Assembly (NCBI RefSeq): GCF_004005945.1
Contig: NZ_SACS01000010.1
Coordinates: 98,148 to 162,147, forward strand
Source: Rheinheimera riviphila
GTDB lineage: Bacteria; Pseudomonadota; Gammaproteobacteria; Enterobacterales; Alteromonadaceae
Direction of reading: 5' to 3'
DNA length: 64,000 nucleotides
Each line of letters opens with the position of its first letter. The first letter of the stretch is position 1. A program made the position numbers and the translations under genes. This document shows, one piece after another, positions 17,192 through 26,609 of this stretch. The notes under the pieces were generated by a model. It was not told where the DNA came from, did no database searches, and saw nothing but the letters and a program-made list of their open reading frames with translations.

Positions 17192-18007
17192 ATGCCTGAG
17201 TTGCTGTCCGATATACTGCAACCGTCACCGCAGTTGGCCTTGTTTGACAGCCATTGTCATCTGGATTTGCCAGAGCTGTGGCCCGAATGGCAGCAGCACT
17301 GGCAACAGGCGCAATCGGCCGGTGTCAAAGGCTGTTTAATCCCTGCGGTGCAAGCAAGCGCTTGGCAACCGCTGCTGGATTTTTCGCGGTCATACCCAGA
17401 ATTTAATATCGCGTTAGGCATCCATCCCTGGTGGGCAGCGCAGCATGACGAAACCCATCTGGTATTGCTGAAAAGCTTGCTCGAACAGCATCAGTCACAG
17501 ATAGCGGCAGTTGGTGAAATTGGTTTGGATTACGCGCTGGCGCCGGAAACCTTTGCCCGGCAACAGCAATTGTTTGAAGCGCAATTAAAGCTCGCGGCCG
17601 AATTTCAAAAACCGGTGGTGCTGCATCATCGCAAAAGCATGGTGCAGTTGCTGGCGGAGATTAAACGGCAGCAGTTTCAATATGGTGGCATTTTACATGC
17701 CTTTTCCGGCAGTCCGGAGCAAGGGCAGGTGTTTGTTGATGTGGGGTTTAAACTGGGTATTGGCGGTACTATTACTTATCCACGAGCGGCCAAAACCCAG
17801 GCTGCAGTGCGTCAGTTACCATTAAGCTGTTTTGTATTAGAAACCGATGCACCCGCAATGCCGTTGTCTGGTTTTCAGGGGCAAATCAATACCCCAAAAC
17901 AACTGGCGCTGGTGTTTCAGGCATTTTGTGGGCTACGGCAAGAAGCACCAACCGACATCGCCGCACAGCTCTGGCGCAATAGCCAAGTGGCGCTTGGCAT
18001 CTCATAA
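17192..18007 (+). CDS. TatD family metal-dependent hydrolase
   Basis: A TIM-barrel metallo-hydrolase of the TatD/YjjV/YcfH group. Metal-site residues are in FDSHCHLDLP, VGEIGLDY (Glu) and PVVLHHRKS, with the C-terminal ETDAPAMP aspartate. LGIHPWW and ILHAFSGSPEQG are family landmarks. The YjjV subgroup seems closest. It is translated directly after pdxH with no intergenic base and is probably coupled. TatD members have been tied to 3'-5' exonuclease or D-aminoacyl-tRNA deacylase activity; the substrate here is not known. Confidence 0.9.
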   Translation: MPELLSDILQPSPQLALFDSHCHLDLPELWPEWQQHWQQAQSAGVKGCLIPAVQASAWQPLLDFSRSYPEFNIALGIHPWWAAQHDETHLVLLKSLLEQHQSQIAAVGEIGLDYALAPETFARQQQLFEAQLKLAAEFQKPVVLHHRKSMVQLLAEIKRQQFQYGGILHAFSGSPEQGQVFVDVGFKLGIGGTITYPRAAKTQAAVRQLPLSCFVLETDAPAMPLSGFQGQINTPKQLALVFQAFCGLRQEAPTDIAAQLWRNSQVALGIS

Positions 18008-18029
18008 AGCGCGTTCAATAACTGCGTTA

Positions 18030-18659
18030 TCAATGACCAACATGTTCATGACTATCAATAGCCGCATGGTGTAGCTGCCGGTTTGAAGCCAATTTATGCG
18101 ATAACCATAACAAACTGCTGCGCGCCATTAAAGCTATCACTGCCGCTAACAGCAACATCCACAACACTTGTTCCATCATCGCATGCCAGGCGCTGGAGAC
18201 AGCGCTAAAACCGGTATCTTGTTTCAGGCTGATTTTGATATAACCCAGCAATTGTTCGCCCTGATAAATCTCCTGCACCATTGGCTGTAGCGCAACTTCA
18301 TGTTGTGGCGCGTACAGTAACCGTGCTGGTTCACTGCCGGGCGACTCGCTGAGCCTGACACCATTAGCGTCATACACCACCACATCATGCAAATAAGGGC
18401 TGGATGCCAACTGCTGTGTTAAGGCCGTTAAACCATCAAGTTGATCGTTTTCAATCAGATAAGCGGCCGTTTGTGCCAGTGCTTTTAAGGTTTCGCGCAT
18501 CAGTACCGAACTTTGTTCGGCAAACAGCCGTTGACCTTGCTGATTACTGTCATTCCACCACTGCAACAACGCCAGCAAGCCTAAAGTTGCCACCAATAGT
18601 TGGATCCAGCGGAACAAGCGTGCTGATTTTTTTGGCAGTTTTGTAGTTAAATTCGTCAT
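18030..18659 (-). CDS. smp: Smp/YtjB-like membrane protein
   Basis: A 209-residue protein with two transmembrane helices (about residues 15-37 and 160-182) flanking a periplasmic region, and a short cytoplasmic tail. It sits divergent from serB exactly as E. coli smp (ytjB) does, and the region (VLMRETLKALAQTAAYLI, then VVVYDANGVRLSES) fits that family. The function is not established. The C-terminus ends in a His-rich IDSHEHVGH. Confidence 0.8.
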   Translation of the reverse strand: MTNLTTKLPKKSARLFRWIQLLVATLGLLALLQWWNDSNQQGQRLFAEQSSVLMRETLKALAQTAAYLIENDQLDGLTALTQQLASSPYLHDVVVYDANGVRLSESPGSEPARLLYAPQHEVALQPMVQEIYQGEQLLGYIKISLKQDTGFSAVSSAWHAMMEQVLWMLLLAAVIALMARSSLLWLSHKLASNRQLHHAAIDSHEHVGH

Positions 18660-18739
18660 ATTCGCCGCCTGAGCCCCTGACAGAGGCTGAAAAATGTCGG
18701 TAGAATGCCACGGTGTTTAGCTGAAGTACAGGTGAAAGG

Positions 18740-19762
18740 GTGGCGTTTTTTGAGCAGTGGGAGCCGCAACAGCAGGTTCAGGTATCCTTAGTACACATCG
18801 TTGCAGCACAGGGGCCGCTATCGGTCAGTGCCACAGCGACAGGTTTTCAGTATCGGGCTGAACAGAATGCAACGCAGATGCCAGTCAGCAGTATTCGCTG
18901 TTTTGGATCTGAGCTGTTAGCTTCCCAGTTAAGCCAAATCCTGGCGTTGGTAGCACCACAGCAAGCGCTGCTCCGTTTATATCAACCACATCCGGAACTT
19001 ACACCGGCGCTGGTGCTGGATTTTGCCGTTGCATTGCCAGCAGACCAGGTGGCCGCGATTCGCGAAGTCGCAGCAAACTGGCCGCTGGAATTGGTTTGCC
19101 TGAATAATTTTGTCCGTCTGACCGAACCTGGTTTGCTGGTGATGGATATGGACAGCACTGCGATCCAGATTGAATGTATTGATGAAATTGCCGTATTGGC
19201 CGGTGTCGGCGCTGAAGTGGCTGCCGTGACTGCCAGAGCGATGAATGGCGAGCTCGATTTTGCGCAAAGTCTGCGTCAACGAGTGGCCACACTGGCAAAC
19301 GCGCCAGAACATATTTTACAGCAGGTGCTGAATGCCGTGCCGCTGATGCCGGGTTTAACGGCATTAGTGAGCCATTTGCAGCAACAGCAGTGGCAAGTGG
19401 CGATTGCTTCTGGTGGTTTTACCTTTTTTACTGAAGCACTGAAGCAGCGGCTTGATTTGACCGCTACTTTTGCCAATGTGCTGGAAATTGTTAATGGCAA
19501 ACTCACTGGTCAGGTGCTGGGTGAGATTGTTGATGCCGAGCGCAAGGCTGCGGTGGTGGCTGAACTAAGTGCGCAGTTTGGGCTGGCATCTTCGCAGACC
19601 GTGGCGATTGGTGATGGCGCCAACGATTTACCGATGCTTAAAGTAGCGGCGCTTGGCGTGGCCTTTCATGCCAAACCAAAAGTACAGGCGGCAGCCAAAG
19701 CGGCCATCCGGCAGGGTTCGTTGTTGCAGTTGTTGTATCTGCTTGAGTCAGAGCAGGCATGA
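18740..19762 (+). CDS. serB: Phosphoserine phosphatase
   Basis: The last step of serine synthesis: phosphoserine to serine. The HAD motif I is VMDMDSTAIQIECIDEIA (two Asp), with the substrate loop MNGELDFAQSLRQRV, motif II IASGGFTFF and motif IV GDGANDLPML. An ACT-like N-terminal region covers about residues 1-120. The start is GTG with AGG 7 bases upstream. It overlaps the downstream hydrolase by 4 bases (ATGA), implying coupling. Confidence 0.96.
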   Translation: MAFFEQWEPQQQVQVSLVHIVAAQGPLSVSATATGFQYRAEQNATQMPVSSIRCFGSELLASQLSQILALVAPQQALLRLYQPHPELTPALVLDFAVALPADQVAAIREVAANWPLELVCLNNFVRLTEPGLLVMDMDSTAIQIECIDEIAVLAGVGAEVAAVTARAMNGELDFAQSLRQRVATLANAPEHILQQVLNAVPLMPGLTALVSHLQQQQWQVAIASGGFTFFTEALKQRLDLTATFANVLEIVNGKLTGQVLGEIVDAERKAAVVAELSAQFGLASSQTVAIGDGANDLPMLKVAALGVAFHAKPKVQAAAKAAIRQGSLLQLLYLLESEQA

Positions 19763-20655
19763 AGCATCAACAAAGTTCGACCTTTGTCGATTTAACCGAT
19801 TACCAGCTGCATTTACGCCGGTTAACGCCGCTGCATATCCAACATCCGCCGGTGTTGATGCTACACGGTGCTATTGAAAATGGCCGGATTTTTTATAGCC
19901 ATCAGGGCAAGGGCTTAGGTTGTTTTCTTGCCGATCAAGGTTTTAGCGTGTACTGCGCCGACTTTGCCGGGCGTGGTAAGTCGCAGCCAGCTGCTTCCAA
20001 AGATTTTGATCACAGTCAGCACCAGCTGATTTGCCGTGATATTCCGGCCTTGATTGAGCATCTTTATCAGCAATATCAGCAAAAAATCCATGTCGTTTGC
20101 CACTCTTGGGGCGGAGTGGTGTTGGCGGCGAGTTTGGCCAGATTTCCACAGCTTTGCGAAAAAGTGGCTTCGGTCAGTTATTTTGGCAGCAAACGTCGGA
20201 TCAGCGTCAAGAGCATGGCGAAAACCATTCAGGTGAACTGGCTCTGGAACCAGGTGGGGCCTTGGCTGTGTCGACGTTATGGTTATCTGCCAGCGAAAAA
20301 GTTCCGGTTTGGCGCCGACAATGAACCGACGCAGTTTTTACTGGATACCATTCACTGGATCAACACCGAAACATTTATTGATCCTACCGATCAGTTTGAC
20401 TACGCCGCGGCGTCGAAAAGTTGTCCCTGGCCAGCCAGCTGGTTTTTTGCCGCGGTGCACGACAAAGTGCTCGGGCATCCCACCGATGTGCAGCTGTTTA
20501 TGGCAGAAACCCAGTTGCAGCAGGCCAAATTTACGCTGCTCGGTGCAGAAGTGGATGATTTACATGGTTATGATCATATATCGATGCTGACCCACCCAAA
20601 GGCGCAGCTTGGGCATTTCAAGGCTTTGGCGGCTTGGCTGATCAGTCAGCGCTAG
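19759..20655 (+). CDS. Alpha/beta hydrolase
   Basis: A 298-residue serine hydrolase fold. The oxyanion region is PPVLMLHGAIENGRIF, the second strand VYCADFAGRGKSQ, and the nucleophile elbow HVVCHSWGGVVLAAS (Ser in CHSWGG). The acid is probably in the AVHDKVLGHP segment and the His in HGYDHISML. There is no signal peptide. It is translationally coupled to serB by a 4-base overlap, but no link to serine synthesis is evident. Substrate unknown. Confidence 0.85.
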   Translation: MKHQQSSTFVDLTDYQLHLRRLTPLHIQHPPVLMLHGAIENGRIFYSHQGKGLGCFLADQGFSVYCADFAGRGKSQPAASKDFDHSQHQLICRDIPALIEHLYQQYQQKIHVVCHSWGGVVLAASLARFPQLCEKVASVSYFGSKRRISVKSMAKTIQVNWLWNQVGPWLCRRYGYLPAKKFRFGADNEPTQFLLDTIHWINTETFIDPTDQFDYAAASKSCPWPASWFFAAVHDKVLGHPTDVQLFMAETQLQQAKFTLLGAEVDDLHGYDHISMLTHPKAQLGHFKALAAWLISQR

Positions 20656-20707
20656 CTATTTTTACGTTCTATTTCAGGTTCAAGTTTAAGCCTTGGCTCT
20701 TTCTGGA

Positions 20708-23245
20708 TTAACCTGCTGCTTCCACACTGCTGACAAATTCACGGCGTTTGGCCTGTTGCGCCAACATCTGCTCGGCGGAAACACCATAACGCAGCAAAAT
20801 TTCATCACTAATATCAATTACATCACCCACGCCCACCACACTCCATAATTCTTCTTCCAGCACTTTAGCTTTATGAATGGCGTAGACGCTGACATACCCC
20901 AGTTCCTTGGCGATATGTTCAGTGTCGGGGCGACCGGTGCGCGATAAAAAGATTTTAAAGCAAAACAGCAAGTCATTTGCCAACGCGTCTTGCACAAAAA
21001 ACTGCCGTGCCTGCGCCGTCTTTAAATCAAAGTCGAATTCAGTGACAAAACTTTGCTCCATTTTCTTCTGGCCTTGGCGGTACCGAATAAACACTTCGTA
21101 GGTTTTTGGCGCGTCCTGGCGTTTCATGCCTTTGAGCTGATTGGCAAAGTGCAAATTGGTGGCATTATTTTTTAACAGCGGCTGTAAGTTCACTTTTTGC
21201 TGTTTGTCGCCAAGCACGCCTAACAACCGGTGCAAATTATTCGGCTCAGCGCCACGGCCAATCACGTTTAGATCATAACGAATACCATGGCGGTGCATAT
21301 AAAATGGGAAACTATTCAAAGCCTTGACATACATATTGCGTAGCGCCTGGCTTAAACCCGCATATTTTTGGGTTTCTTCGGCCAGCGTTAGTTTGGCGCG
21401 ATTGTTTTTGATTAGCTGTTCAAAAAACAGCCTACCCTGATGTGGGCCGGTCTGTTCGACCACTTTCAGATTCATAATCAGCTGGCTTTTACTGACCGCC
21501 ATCACTTCATATTCCAGTTCGGTCAGGCCGTATTTACTGGAGATTTTCTGCATGTCCGGCAGTGCCAACTGAATCTTATCGCCTTTTTGGTAAGCAATCT
21601 GTTCACCCGTTTCAATCTGCAACCCTTTACTGGAAAAATCGCGGGTGTGGGCTTCCAGAAAAGTTTGCTGATTAATTTTCAGCAACACTTTGGTTTTATA
21701 CAAAAACCTGGCTTCAGCCCGCAAGTTGACATACTGCAACGCTACTGATTCCAACGGTGGTAATTCGTCTAATTTGGCATGACCAAAAATCTTCAATTGC
21801 GCCAGTTTGGACTCATCAAAGGTGATTTGCTGATATAACGCCGTGCTTTCCTGTGCCGTGATATCAGTCAGGCTGACGATATAGCGAAAATCTTTAATCA
21901 GCCCTTGCACCAGTTGCGACGGTGGTTGGTTGAGCTTAGCAATGTCTTGATCGGCGGTATCCGGTAACGACAACAGGATATGTGAATCATTCGGGTGGGT
22001 GCGCTGAACCACCAGGTGGAACACCCGCCAACTGGGCTTTTGCGCGGCAAACCCGAAAAAAATATTTTGCAGATCTGGCAGTTGCAGTAACTCATCGCAA
22101 GTCGCGCTATAAAAATACAACTTACCTTTAGCGGCGTGAGTAAAACAGTACAGGATGGTCGAGCGTTCCGACGGCGCTTTTTGCAGGCAGCTTTTTAGTC
22201 TTTTGCCGGTTAAAAGTTGCATCAATACCGATTGCTGCCGTTCATCCTGAAAATACTGCACATGCTGGCGGTTATTCTCAGTCGTCATGGCGCAAACGGG
22301 CACCGGTAAACCTTCGCGCACTGCCAAAAATACCGGTAACGAGCTGATCCGAGGTAAATAAAACTGCTCGTAACCTTTCACCACCACGGCATCGAGGGTG
22401 TTATCGAGGTTTACTTTATAACGGCGTTTATTGCCGTGAATAAATTGCTTCAGAAAATCGCTGAAGCCATGTTCATCCTCGAGCGGTAGCCGTTTTACCC
22501 GTACATACTGCGAACGTTCAACCACTTCGGTGTCGATCACCTGGTAGGGGATGCCATGGCTAAAACCGAGGGCAAATTCTTGCTCCAGACCTTTGAATAA
22601 AATGGCAATTTTTTGCCCGGCGGCAAGACGTCGGCTGTTCGGGATTTTTAATTTACTGCCGGAAACCGACAGGTCTACGGTGCTTGCCTGAAACTGTTCG
22701 CCATCTTCCACTTCAATTTCGATATCAATGGTGAAGTTCATCCGCTCTTCACCACGACTGCAATAGCTGGCGAACTGAATGAGGGACGGTCCGGTTTTTT
22801 CTGGTTCGGTTTCAGTAGTTTCAGGATCAGTGGTCGTGACCAGCGGATCGCCAGCAATCACCGCCTGCATCCGTTGTTCAGTTTGTTGTTTGTGTCTGAC
22901 CCGATAGTTGTTATCGGTGTTCATCACTTCTTCGTACAGCCCTAGCGTATAGCGGTTATAGCGTTTAATGCCGCGTTCAAAGGCTTTGATCGCCGTGTCG
23001 TCCATATAATGGGTTTTGCCGGCATGTTCATAAGGACGTACTTCGCCATCCACTTTGCCGCGTAAATCGATGTAATAACTACAAGGCTGACCTAACCGTT
23101 TTAACTCCATTTTTAACAGGAATTGTTTTGGCTTCGGAATATCTGCGGTCAAAATAGTAAAGACCTCGTTAAACTCCGAAGTGTTTATCAAGGGCTGTAA
23201 GCGTTCGATCACGCTGATGTAGGGTTGCAGATCGGGTGCCGTCAT
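20708..23245 (-). CDS. Large PilZ-domain protein (likely c-di-GMP responsive)
   Basis: 845 residues with at least two PilZ-like modules. One is at about residues 165-235 (RGEERMNFTIDIEIEVEDG, then STVDLSVSGSKLKI). The other is at about 500-570 (RAEARFLYKTKVLL, then HTRDFSSKGLQIETG). Each shows the Arg-x3-Arg followed by D/S-x-S-x-x-G pattern that binds cyclic di-GMP. No transmembrane segment or enzymatic domain was recognised. Similar long PilZ proteins sit next to radA in Shewanella-type genomes. Function unknown; possibly motility or surface control. Confidence 0.82.
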   Translation of the reverse strand: MTAPDLQPYISVIERLQPLINTSEFNEVFTILTADIPKPKQFLLKMELKRLGQPCSYYIDLRGKVDGEVRPYEHAGKTHYMDDTAIKAFERGIKRYNRYTLGLYEEVMNTDNNYRVRHKQQTEQRMQAVIAGDPLVTTTDPETTETEPEKTGPSLIQFASYCSRGEERMNFTIDIEIEVEDGEQFQASTVDLSVSGSKLKIPNSRRLAAGQKIAILFKGLEQEFALGFSHGIPYQVIDTEVVERSQYVRVKRLPLEDEHGFSDFLKQFIHGNKRRYKVNLDNTLDAVVVKGYEQFYLPRISSLPVFLAVREGLPVPVCAMTTENNRQHVQYFQDERQQSVLMQLLTGKRLKSCLQKAPSERSTILYCFTHAAKGKLYFYSATCDELLQLPDLQNIFFGFAAQKPSWRVFHLVVQRTHPNDSHILLSLPDTADQDIAKLNQPPSQLVQGLIKDFRYIVSLTDITAQESTALYQQITFDESKLAQLKIFGHAKLDELPPLESVALQYVNLRAEARFLYKTKVLLKINQQTFLEAHTRDFSSKGLQIETGEQIAYQKGDKIQLALPDMQKISSKYGLTELEYEVMAVSKSQLIMNLKVVEQTGPHQGRLFFEQLIKNNRAKLTLAEETQKYAGLSQALRNMYVKALNSFPFYMHRHGIRYDLNVIGRGAEPNNLHRLLGVLGDKQQKVNLQPLLKNNATNLHFANQLKGMKRQDAPKTYEVFIRYRQGQKKMEQSFVTEFDFDLKTAQARQFFVQDALANDLLFCFKIFLSRTGRPDTEHIAKELGYVSVYAIHKAKVLEEELWSVVGVGDVIDISDEILLRYGVSAEQMLAQQAKRREFVSSVEAAG

Positions 23246-23339
23246 AGGTTGCTGGTCTGCCGCATCATTACTACTTGTTGTGATACCATGTATACATTAA
23301 AAGCAAAAATTATGCCTTTCAATTGTTTCGGTGAAAATT

Positions 23340-24701
23340 ATGGCAAAAGTAAAAACCGCATACGTCTGTAACGATTGTGGTGCCGACTTCGTACGCTGGC
23401 AAGGACAATGTACGGAATGTGGTGCCTGGAATACGATCAGCGAAGTCCGGATGCCCACTCTGTCAAAAAGTATTACCCGTAGTAGTGGATACGCCGGTGC
23501 AACTGTCGCCAAAGTGATGAAGCTTGACCAGGTCGATTTACAGGACGTACCGCGGTTCAGTTCCGGTTTTGCTGAGTTTGACCGGGTACTTGGTGGTGGC
23601 ATTGTACCGGGCTCAGCCATTCTGATTGGCGGTAGTCCGGGTGCCGGTAAAAGTACCTTATTACTGCAGATCATGTGTTATCTGGCAGCCCAGGGCCCGG
23701 CGCTTTATGTCACCGGTGAAGAATCGTTGCAGCAAGTGGCGCTGCGGGCCAATCGGCTCGGCCTTCCTACCAATCAGCTAAATATGCTGGCGGAAACGCA
23801 GGTGGAAACCATCTGTCAGCTGGCGCAGCAGGAAAAACCGCGGATCATGGTCATCGACTCCATCCAGGTGATGCAAATGGCTGATATCCAATCGGCGCCG
23901 GGCAGTGTGTCGCAGGTGCGGGAAAGCGCCGCTTTTCTGACGCGTTTTGCCAAACAACATCAGGTGGCGGTCATCATGGTCGGCCATGTCACCAAAGATG
24001 GTTCCCTGGCTGGCCCGAAAGTACTGGAGCATTGTATCGATTGCTCGGTGATGCTGGAGGGGGATGGTGACAATCGTTTTCGCACTTTACGCGGCACCAA
24101 AAACCGTTTTGGTGCGGTGAATGAACTTGGTGTGTTTGCGATGACCGGGCAGGGCATGAAGGAAGTGAAAAACCCGTCTGCTATCTTTTTAAACCGTGGC
24201 AAAGAAGAAGCCGCCGGAAGCCTGGTGATGGTGCTCTGGGAAGGCACCCGGCCGTTGCTGGTAGAAATTCAGGGGCTGGTGGATTATTCGCCGCTGAATA
24301 ACCCAAGAAGGGTCACCGTGGGGATGGAGCAAAACCGGTTGTCGATGTTGCTCGCCGTCATGCACCGCCATGCTGGTATTCAGATGTCCGATCAAGACGT
24401 GTTTGTCAACGTGGTCGGTGGGGTGAAAGTGACCGAAACCGGTGCCGATCTGGCGACTTTACTGGCGCTGGTGTCGAGTTTTCGCAATAAGCCATTGCCG
24501 GTAGATTTGGTGGTGTTTGGTGAAGTTGGACTTTCCGGTGAAATCAGGCCGGTGCCCAGCGGTCAGGAGCGACTGCGCGAAGCGGCGAAACATGGTTTTA
24601 AACGGGCGATTGTACCAGCGGCTAATGTGCCTAAAGATGCTATCCCGGGAATGACTGTGATTGGCGCCTATAAGCTGACCGAAGCGCTGGAGGCGTTATA
24701 A
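23340..24701 (+). CDS. radA: DNA repair protein RadA (Sms)
   Basis: A RecA-like branch-migration helicase for recombination intermediates. The N-terminal zinc finger reads CNDCGADFVRWQGQCTECG (four Cys). The Walker A motif is GGSPGAGKST, the RadA-specific motif is KNRFG, and the C-terminal Lon-type domain includes DLVVFGEVGLSGEIRPVP. The ATG at 23340 is used (MAKVKTAYVC) with GGTGA upstream; an in-frame GTG lies three codons earlier. It is divergent from the PilZ gene. Confidence 0.97.
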   Translation: MAKVKTAYVCNDCGADFVRWQGQCTECGAWNTISEVRMPTLSKSITRSSGYAGATVAKVMKLDQVDLQDVPRFSSGFAEFDRVLGGGIVPGSAILIGGSPGAGKSTLLLQIMCYLAAQGPALYVTGEESLQQVALRANRLGLPTNQLNMLAETQVETICQLAQQEKPRIMVIDSIQVMQMADIQSAPGSVSQVRESAAFLTRFAKQHQVAVIMVGHVTKDGSLAGPKVLEHCIDCSVMLEGDGDNRFRTLRGTKNRFGAVNELGVFAMTGQGMKEVKNPSAIFLNRGKEEAAGSLVMVLWEGTRPLLVEIQGLVDYSPLNNPRRVTVGMEQNRLSMLLAVMHRHAGIQMSDQDVFVNVVGGVKVTETGADLATLLALVSSFRNKPLPVDLVVFGEVGLSGEIRPVPSGQERLREAAKHGFKRAIVPAANVPKDAIPGMTVIGAYKLTEALEAL

Positions 24702-24704
24702 CAA

Positions 24705-24760
24705 CAAAAAAAGGTCGGAGCTCCTTGTTTGTAAAACAAACAATGAGCTCCGACCTTTTT
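24705..24760. terminator. Long bidirectional terminator between radA and bamD
   Basis: AAAAAGGTCGGAGCTC and GAGCTCCGACCTTTTT form a perfect 16-base stem. The loop itself folds (TTGTTTG/CAAACAA), giving a nearly continuous 23-pair hairpin with A/T tracts at both ends. It serves the convergent radA and bamD genes. Confidence 0.93.
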
Positions 24761-24765
24761 AATTT

Positions 24766-25509
24766 TTAAGACTGCGGGAAGTTCAGATCCAGCACAGCTT
24801 TGGCGTCGTCACGCAGTTTGGTCAATCCAAGCTGGTCATAACTACTCACCATCACTTGCAGCGCTTGGAGCACTTGTGGTGAATCGCGATGAAATTCAAC
24901 CACATATTTTGCACGGTTGGCAGCGGCTAAATGTGCGCCACGGCGGCTGTAATAATCGGCAATCAATAATTCATGACGAACCAGTTTTTCTTTAATTTCC
25001 TGCATCCGCGCCTGACCATCGGCAGCATATTTGCTGTTTGGAAAGGTTGAAGTCAGAATTTTGAAATCGTCAAATGCTTGTCGGGTACTGGCTAAATCAC
25101 GGTCAGCGCGGTCAACACCGAAAAACTCCTGGAATGAGTTATCGTCGGTTTTCTGATTGGTCAGGCCGCGCATGAAATAGACGTAGTCGAGATCGGGGTG
25201 ATTTGGATTTAACCGGATAAACCGGTCGATGCTGGCCAGGCACTGTTTTGAATCACCAGCCTGATGGTAAGCGTAGATTAAATCTAATTGTACCTGACGG
25301 GCGACTGGGCCGAATGGATACCGGCTTTCCATGCCTTTGAGTAGTTCAATGGCCCTTGAGTACAAACCAGAGTCCAAAACATCCTTGGCATCGTTGTATG
25401 CTGCCTGAGCGGTTTGGTTGGTATTGACCAGTTGTTCTTCAGATTTGTTGCCGGCACAGGCGCTAAGCGCTGCAGAAATACACAAAACTACAAATATTTT
25501 CGCTTTCAT
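24766..25509 (-). CDS. bamD: Outer membrane assembly lipoprotein BamD
   Basis: An essential partner of BamA in inserting beta-barrel proteins in the outer membrane. The lipoprotein signal MKAKIFVVLCISAALSACAG has the acylated Cys at residue 18. The tetratricopeptide repeats follow (YNDAKDVLDSGLYSRAIELL, then RYPFGPVARQVQLDLIYAYH and the DYVYFMRGL block). The start at 25509 gives a proper signal peptide and has TGGA 7 bases upstream; an in-frame ATG at 25527 would spoil it. It is divergent from rluD, as in E. coli and relatives. Confidence 0.95.
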   Translation of the reverse strand: MKAKIFVVLCISAALSACAGNKSEEQLVNTNQTAQAAYNDAKDVLDSGLYSRAIELLKGMESRYPFGPVARQVQLDLIYAYHQAGDSKQCLASIDRFIRLNPNHPDLDYVYFMRGLTNQKTDDNSFQEFFGVDRADRDLASTRQAFDDFKILTSTFPNSKYAADGQARMQEIKEKLVRHELLIADYYSRRGAHLAAANRAKYVVEFHRDSPQVLQALQVMVSSYDQLGLTKLRDDAKAVLDLNFPQS

Positions 25510-25634
25510 TGAAAAATCCAGGACCATTTCAGCCGATTGGCTGTCTAGTCTTCTATAAAGTCGTTAAAATAACCGCAATACACCGATTCTAACCCAGACT
25601 GTTCGGGTATGCACACAGGATAACTGGTTCCGAC

Positions 25635-26609
25635 ATGACAAAACAGATAAAACTTACAGAAATTGTACCTGATCATCTTTACGGTAAACGCTTGGATCAG
25701 GTTCTGGCGGAAATGTTCCCTGATTATTCGCGTTCGCGGATAAAAGAGTGGATCCTGGCCGATTGGGTCAATATCAACGGTCGTTTATGTAACGTACCAC
25801 GCGAGAAATTACTCGGTGGCGAAAACATCGAAATTAATGCGGAACTGCCGGACGACGAACGTTTTGAGGCCGAGCCGATTGATTTAAATATCGTTTATGA
25901 AGATGACCATATTCTGGTAATCAATAAACCGGCTGGTTTAGTAGTGCATCCTGGCGCTGGTAATCATGATGGCACTTTATTAAACGCGTTATTACATCAT
26001 TGCCCGGGCATTTCGGAAGTGCCGCGTGCCGGCATTATCCATCGTCTGGACAAAGACACCACCGGCTTAATGGTCGTTGCGAAAACCATTCCGGCGCAAA
26101 CGCATTTGGTTGAAATGATGCAGGCGCGCGAAATTACCCGTGAATATGAAGCCATTGCGCACGGCGCGATGACCGCCGGTGGCATGGTTGACGAGCCGAT
26201 TGGCCGTCATCCAACCAAACGCACCCATATGGCGGTGACATCTTCGGGTAAGCCTGCGGTGACGCACTACCGGGTGATGGAGAAATTCCGTAATCACACC
26301 CGGTTACGGTTACGTCTGGAAACCGGTCGTACCCACCAAATCCGTGTCCATATGACCTACATTAACTATCCGCTGGTCGGCGATCCGGTGTATGCCGGTC
26401 GGCCACGTCCACCACGTAAAGCTGATGAGTCGTTATTAGTGGTATTACGCGCTTTTAAACGTCAGGCGTTACATGCGGCGATGCTGCGCTTAGCCCACCC
26501 AATTACCGGTGAGTTGCTGGAATGGCATGCCCCAGTGCCTGACGATATGGTTGGTTTGACCCAAGCGCTGCGCGAAGACACCGCTATTCACGGCATGGAC
26601 AATCAGTAA
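25635..26609 (+). CDS. rluD: 23S rRNA pseudouridine synthase RluD
   Basis: Makes pseudouridines 1911, 1915 and 1917 in helix 69 of 23S rRNA. The N-terminal S4 domain (GKRLDQVLAEMFPDYSRSRI) is followed by the RluA-type catalytic motif HRLDKDTTGLMVV (catalytic Asp) and LRLETGRTHQIRVHM. 324 residues, close to E. coli (326). AGGA precedes the ATG. The stop and the next start overlap by one base (TAATG), coupling it to pgeF. Confidence 0.96.
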   Translation: MTKQIKLTEIVPDHLYGKRLDQVLAEMFPDYSRSRIKEWILADWVNINGRLCNVPREKLLGGENIEINAELPDDERFEAEPIDLNIVYEDDHILVINKPAGLVVHPGAGNHDGTLLNALLHHCPGISEVPRAGIIHRLDKDTTGLMVVAKTIPAQTHLVEMMQAREITREYEAIAHGAMTAGGMVDEPIGRHPTKRTHMAVTSSGKPAVTHYRVMEKFRNHTRLRLRLETGRTHQIRVHMTYINYPLVGDPVYAGRPRPPRKADESLLVVLRAFKRQALHAAMLRLAHPITGELLEWHAPVPDDMVGLTQALREDTAIHGMDNQ

